57,504 nt of DNA, taken from NCBI GenBank assembly GCA_013360285.1, contig JABWCM010000022.1, positions 1 through 57,504 on the forward strand. Reading direction: 5' to 3'. The notes under the pieces were generated by a model. The model made no database searches and was not told the origin of the DNA. It saw only the letters and a program-made list of their open reading frames with translations. Position numbers and translations under genes: made by a program. Positions 55,074 through 57,504 of this stretch are shown here, piece after piece. Origin of the DNA: Myxococcales bacterium (GTDB taxonomy: Bacteria > Myxococcota_A > UBA9042 > JABWCM01). Position 1 is the stretch's first letter, and each line of letters begins with the position of its first letter.

Positions 55074-56200
55074 AAATTCACAAGCTAATTCATGAAATTG
55101 CGACGAAAACATCTACAGTCGACGCGTTTCTCAACGAAAACACCTTTCCGATCATTGAAGGAAGCCATACGACTTTTGTTTATGTCGGCGAAGCAACCGA
55201 AGTGCGGCTGCGCCACTGGGTATACGGGCTGCCATCAGCCCAACCGTTCATTCGGGTTCAAGGAACCGACCTTTGGTACCACATCATCGAGCTTCCACAA
55301 GGGTCACGCGTAGAATACAAGATCGAGACAGAAATTGATGGAAAAGTGGAGTGGATACGCGATCCACTAAATCCTTTGCTTGCACATGACCCATTTGGGG
55401 CAAATTCCGTGTGCCAGGCTCATGGGTACACCGCTCCGGATTGGACGGAAAACGATCCTGAAGCGCGTGAAGGAACGGTTGAACACATTGTCATACCCCG
55501 GACCCCGTTTGGAACCGGACGTCGAGTAACGGTATACCTACCGGCACGTTTTCGAAAAACCCGCAGATATCCTCTCCTAGTTGTTCACGATGGGGGTGAC
55601 TACCTTCGTTATGCACGATTAAAAACGATTTTGGACAATCTGATTCACCGATTAGAGGTTACACCACTGATTGCTGCGCTTACTCACCCAGCCGACCGTT
55701 TGATCGAGTATCCCAATAACTCCCAGCACGCGCAGTTCATCGTTGATTACGTGATTCCGACAATGGAGCGTCGTTACCCGGTCTATAACAGTCCCAAATG
55801 GCGCTGCCTGATGGGCGCAAGCTTCGGCGCCGTTGCCTCGCTTTCCACAGCGTGGCGTAATCCGGAGGTCTTTGGAGGCCTGCTTTTGCAGTCGGGATCG
55901 TTTGCATTTACCGATATTGGTGAAAGCCGACGTGGACCCAACTTCGCTAAAGTGGTCGAGTTTGTGAACGCGTTTCGTCAAAACCCGGGTCGACCTGCCG
56001 AAAAGGTGTATCTGAGCTGTGGTATCTACGAATCACTCATTTATGAAAACCGCTCAATTGTGCCGCTTTTGCAAGAAGCGGGAATGACAGTGCGATACGA
56101 GGAAGCACGAGATGGCCATAACTGGGAAAACTGGCGTGATCGAATGCGTACCGGCTTGTCCTGGCTTTTTCCAGGCCCTCTCTGGATGGTATATGAGTAA
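55064..56200 (+). CDS. Fes-like esterase with N-terminal carbohydrate-binding-like domain
   Basis: A 378-aa alpha/beta hydrolase. Residues ~30-120 form an E-set/CBM48-like domain (LRHWVYGLP, GTDLWYHIIELPQG). The C-terminal esterase domain matches the enterochelin-esterase (Fes) family: RVTVYLPARF, LLVVHDGGDYLR, nucleophile elbow GASFGA, and catalytic His in RDGHNWENWRDRM. GGAG before ATG 55064, whose first bases overlap the S51-like gene. No signal peptide, so it acts in the cytoplasm, possibly on an intermediate made by the ATP-grasp enzymes. Confidence 0.87.
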   Translation: MSLKIHKLIHEIATKTSTVDAFLNENTFPIIEGSHTTFVYVGEATEVRLRHWVYGLPSAQPFIRVQGTDLWYHIIELPQGSRVEYKIETEIDGKVEWIRDPLNPLLAHDPFGANSVCQAHGYTAPDWTENDPEAREGTVEHIVIPRTPFGTGRRVTVYLPARFRKTRRYPLLVVHDGGDYLRYARLKTILDNLIHRLEVTPLIAALTHPADRLIEYPNNSQHAQFIVDYVIPTMERRYPVYNSPKWRCLMGASFGAVASLSTAWRNPEVFGGLLLQSGSFAFTDIGESRRGPNFAKVVEFVNAFRQNPGRPAEKVYLSCGIYESLIYENRSIVPLLQEAGMTVRYEEARDGHNWENWRDRMRTGLSWLFPGPLWMVYE

Positions 56201-56349
56201 ACTGCCATCCAAAATTTACTACGCTCAATATCTCTCACACACTTGAAAACGCTGCGCCCCGCCGCCTTTCGTTTCAAATTGGTTTGTTTCTCTTGCAGTT
56301 TAACGCAACTGGCCCTAAGAAGTGCCGCCAACCATAGTGAGGTGTAGTG

Positions 56350-57504
56350 ATGGCAAAATTAGAGCGCAATATCGGATTATCGTTGGGTGCGGATATTTGT
56401 TGGCCCGCTGCATATGAAGAGTTGATGCAGCGCCTGAATCTTTCTCTGAAAGTAGGCAAGGATCATGTGCGGTTTAACGTCGAGCGTGTCACTGTTGAGC
56501 CGTTTGACCTGCAACAGCCATGTCGTTACGACGTCGTACTCGACCGACTGACACATTGGTTTCATACGTCCCGGGAATGGATCAAAAAAGCGGTCATCAT
56601 GGATGGGTTGTATGTGCTGAACAACCCATGGTCCCTACAATCGATGGAAAAACACTCTACCTATTGTGCGATGATGCACCTAGGGTTACCCATCCCGAAA
56701 ACCTGGCTTGTCCCCCCTAAAGAACATGTTCCACACGCCGACGTACAGCCTACTTTGAGCCGTTATGCACGTCTTTTTGACCTCGGTTCGGTTGGCGAAG
56801 AAGTCGGTTACCCCTTGTACATGAAACCATACGATGGCGGTGCATGGGTAGGTGTCTCCCGGGTCGACGATACCGCGGCTCTTTACCGCGCCTACGAAGA
56901 AAGCGGGACGCGAGTCATGCATCTACAACACGCGATTGAACCATTTGATTTGTTTGTTCGGGTGATCGGTATCGGGCCACAGATGAAAATCGTCCGCTAT
57001 GACCCAACCGCACCGCTTCACGCACGCTACACCGTTTCCTTTTTCTTTTGCGACGCGGATGAATGGCAACTGCTAAGCGACATGACATTGACCATCAATG
57101 CGTTTTTCGGGTGGGAATTCAACTCCTGTGAGGCGATGCGTAAAGACGGTCAGTTCCATCCGATCGACTTTGCGAACGCGTGCCCGGACTTTCAGGTAAC
57201 GTCACTGCACTACCATTTCCCCGACATGGTAAAAAACATGATCAGATGGTCGGTTTTCTGTGCCGCAACCAAAAGACCGATGCGATGGAACCTTGACTGG
57301 GCGCCATTTTACGAAATCCAGAAAAAAGACCTCCCATTCCGAGAACGACTCAGCGCTTACGCCGATATCGCACGAAAACGTTTTGAACGCGACCGATTTC
57401 TGGAGTTCTGCGACAAACACCTTTCTCATCTTGACGAGGTCGCTTGGGAGTTTTTTGGCACCGAGCGAGCAAAGGAAATCGTGCGCGCCAAGGTGGAAGC
57501 TCTC
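56350..57504 (+). CDS. RimK-like ATP-grasp protein, 3'-truncated by window end
   Basis: At least 385 aa; the frame runs off the window without a stop, so the gene is partial. GAGG eight bases before ATG 56350. The N-terminal ~90 residues precede an ATP-grasp core with YPLYMKPYDGGAWVGVS (lysine and Gly-rich loop, ~residues 150-170) and VMHLQHAI; a Lys/Arg phosphate-binding KIVRYD and HARYTVSFFF follow, then a helical C-terminal region (RERLSAYADIARKRFERDRFLEF). Most like the RimK/glutathione-synthetase type. Not a member of the three-paralogue family. Fourth ligase in the region and third gene of the plus-strand arm (149-base gap after the esterase). Confidence 0.85.
   Translation, partial: MAKLERNIGLSLGADICWPAAYEELMQRLNLSLKVGKDHVRFNVERVTVEPFDLQQPCRYDVVLDRLTHWFHTSREWIKKAVIMDGLYVLNNPWSLQSMEKHSTYCAMMHLGLPIPKTWLVPPKEHVPHADVQPTLSRYARLFDLGSVGEEVGYPLYMKPYDGGAWVGVSRVDDTAALYRAYEESGTRVMHLQHAIEPFDLFVRVIGIGPQMKIVRYDPTAPLHARYTVSFFFCDADEWQLLSDMTLTINAFFGWEFNSCEAMRKDGQFHPIDFANACPDFQVTSLHYHFPDMVKNMIRWSVFCAATKRPMRWNLDWAPFYEIQKKDLPFRERLSAYADIARKRFERDRFLEFCDKHLSHLDEVAWEFFGTERAKEIVRAKVEAL

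Overview
The window looks like chromosomal DNA of a Gram-negative bacterium from the Myxococcota/Bradymonadota sphere (former Deltaproteobacteria). The pointers are an AgmX-type protein with an MJ0042 zinc ribbon, a GYF_2 domain and a TonB-like C-terminus, very large Cys-rich secreted proteins, Cys-rich lipoproteins, HEAT-repeat and PilZ proteins, and many envelope proteins. This placement is an inference from protein style; no rRNA, tRNA, CRISPR or phage structural gene was seen.

Layout. 0.3-5 kb: CPBP protease, small membrane proteins and a 992-aa AgmX-like protein. 5.8-14.7 kb: a 2121-aa secreted protein built on 50 tandem 24-residue four-Cys units resembling the Dictyostelium CTDC repeat, followed by a Cys-rich lipoprotein sharing one of its C-terminal modules, then a TauE/SafE exporter. 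15.7-21.9 kb: a G+C-richer accessory island bracketed by two copies of a ~150-bp inverted-repeat element. It holds integron-type attC sites, a cassette with an ApaLI-like restriction-modification pair (endonuclease frameshifted), a small three-repeat cassette protein, a 21-bp minisatellite, a lipoprotein gene broken at a C10 tract and a 5'-truncated FRG-domain gene.

22.6-34.9 kb: mostly housekeeping and metabolism (EpsC/CysE serine acetyltransferase, M23 peptidase, PdxA, an amidohydrolase homologue without its metal ligands, a B12-binding-type radical SAM protein, an ATP-grasp ligase, TfoX-N and UPF0158 proteins). 35-50 kb: envelope functions (coiled-coil membrane protein, HEAT-repeat protein, HemJ/CopD-like protein, rhodanese-MauE-Trm112 operon, amidase/M23-like protein coupled to a VWA-like protein, GT-C-like membrane protein, SGNH hydrolase) interspersed with a second inverted-repeat family, one copy carrying a nested insertion. 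49.8-51.2 kb: an operon of five short membrane-anchored proteins (holin-X/YtxH type).

51.2-57.5 kb: a divergent cluster with two paralogous ATP-grasp ligases on one strand and an S51-type peptidase/amidotransferase-like protein, an Fes-like esterase and a RimK-like ATP-grasp (running off the edge) on the other. A third ligase paralogue lies at 32.6-33.9 kb. This set looks like a pathway that makes and trims amide-linked molecules and is the best candidate here for an uncharacterised system.
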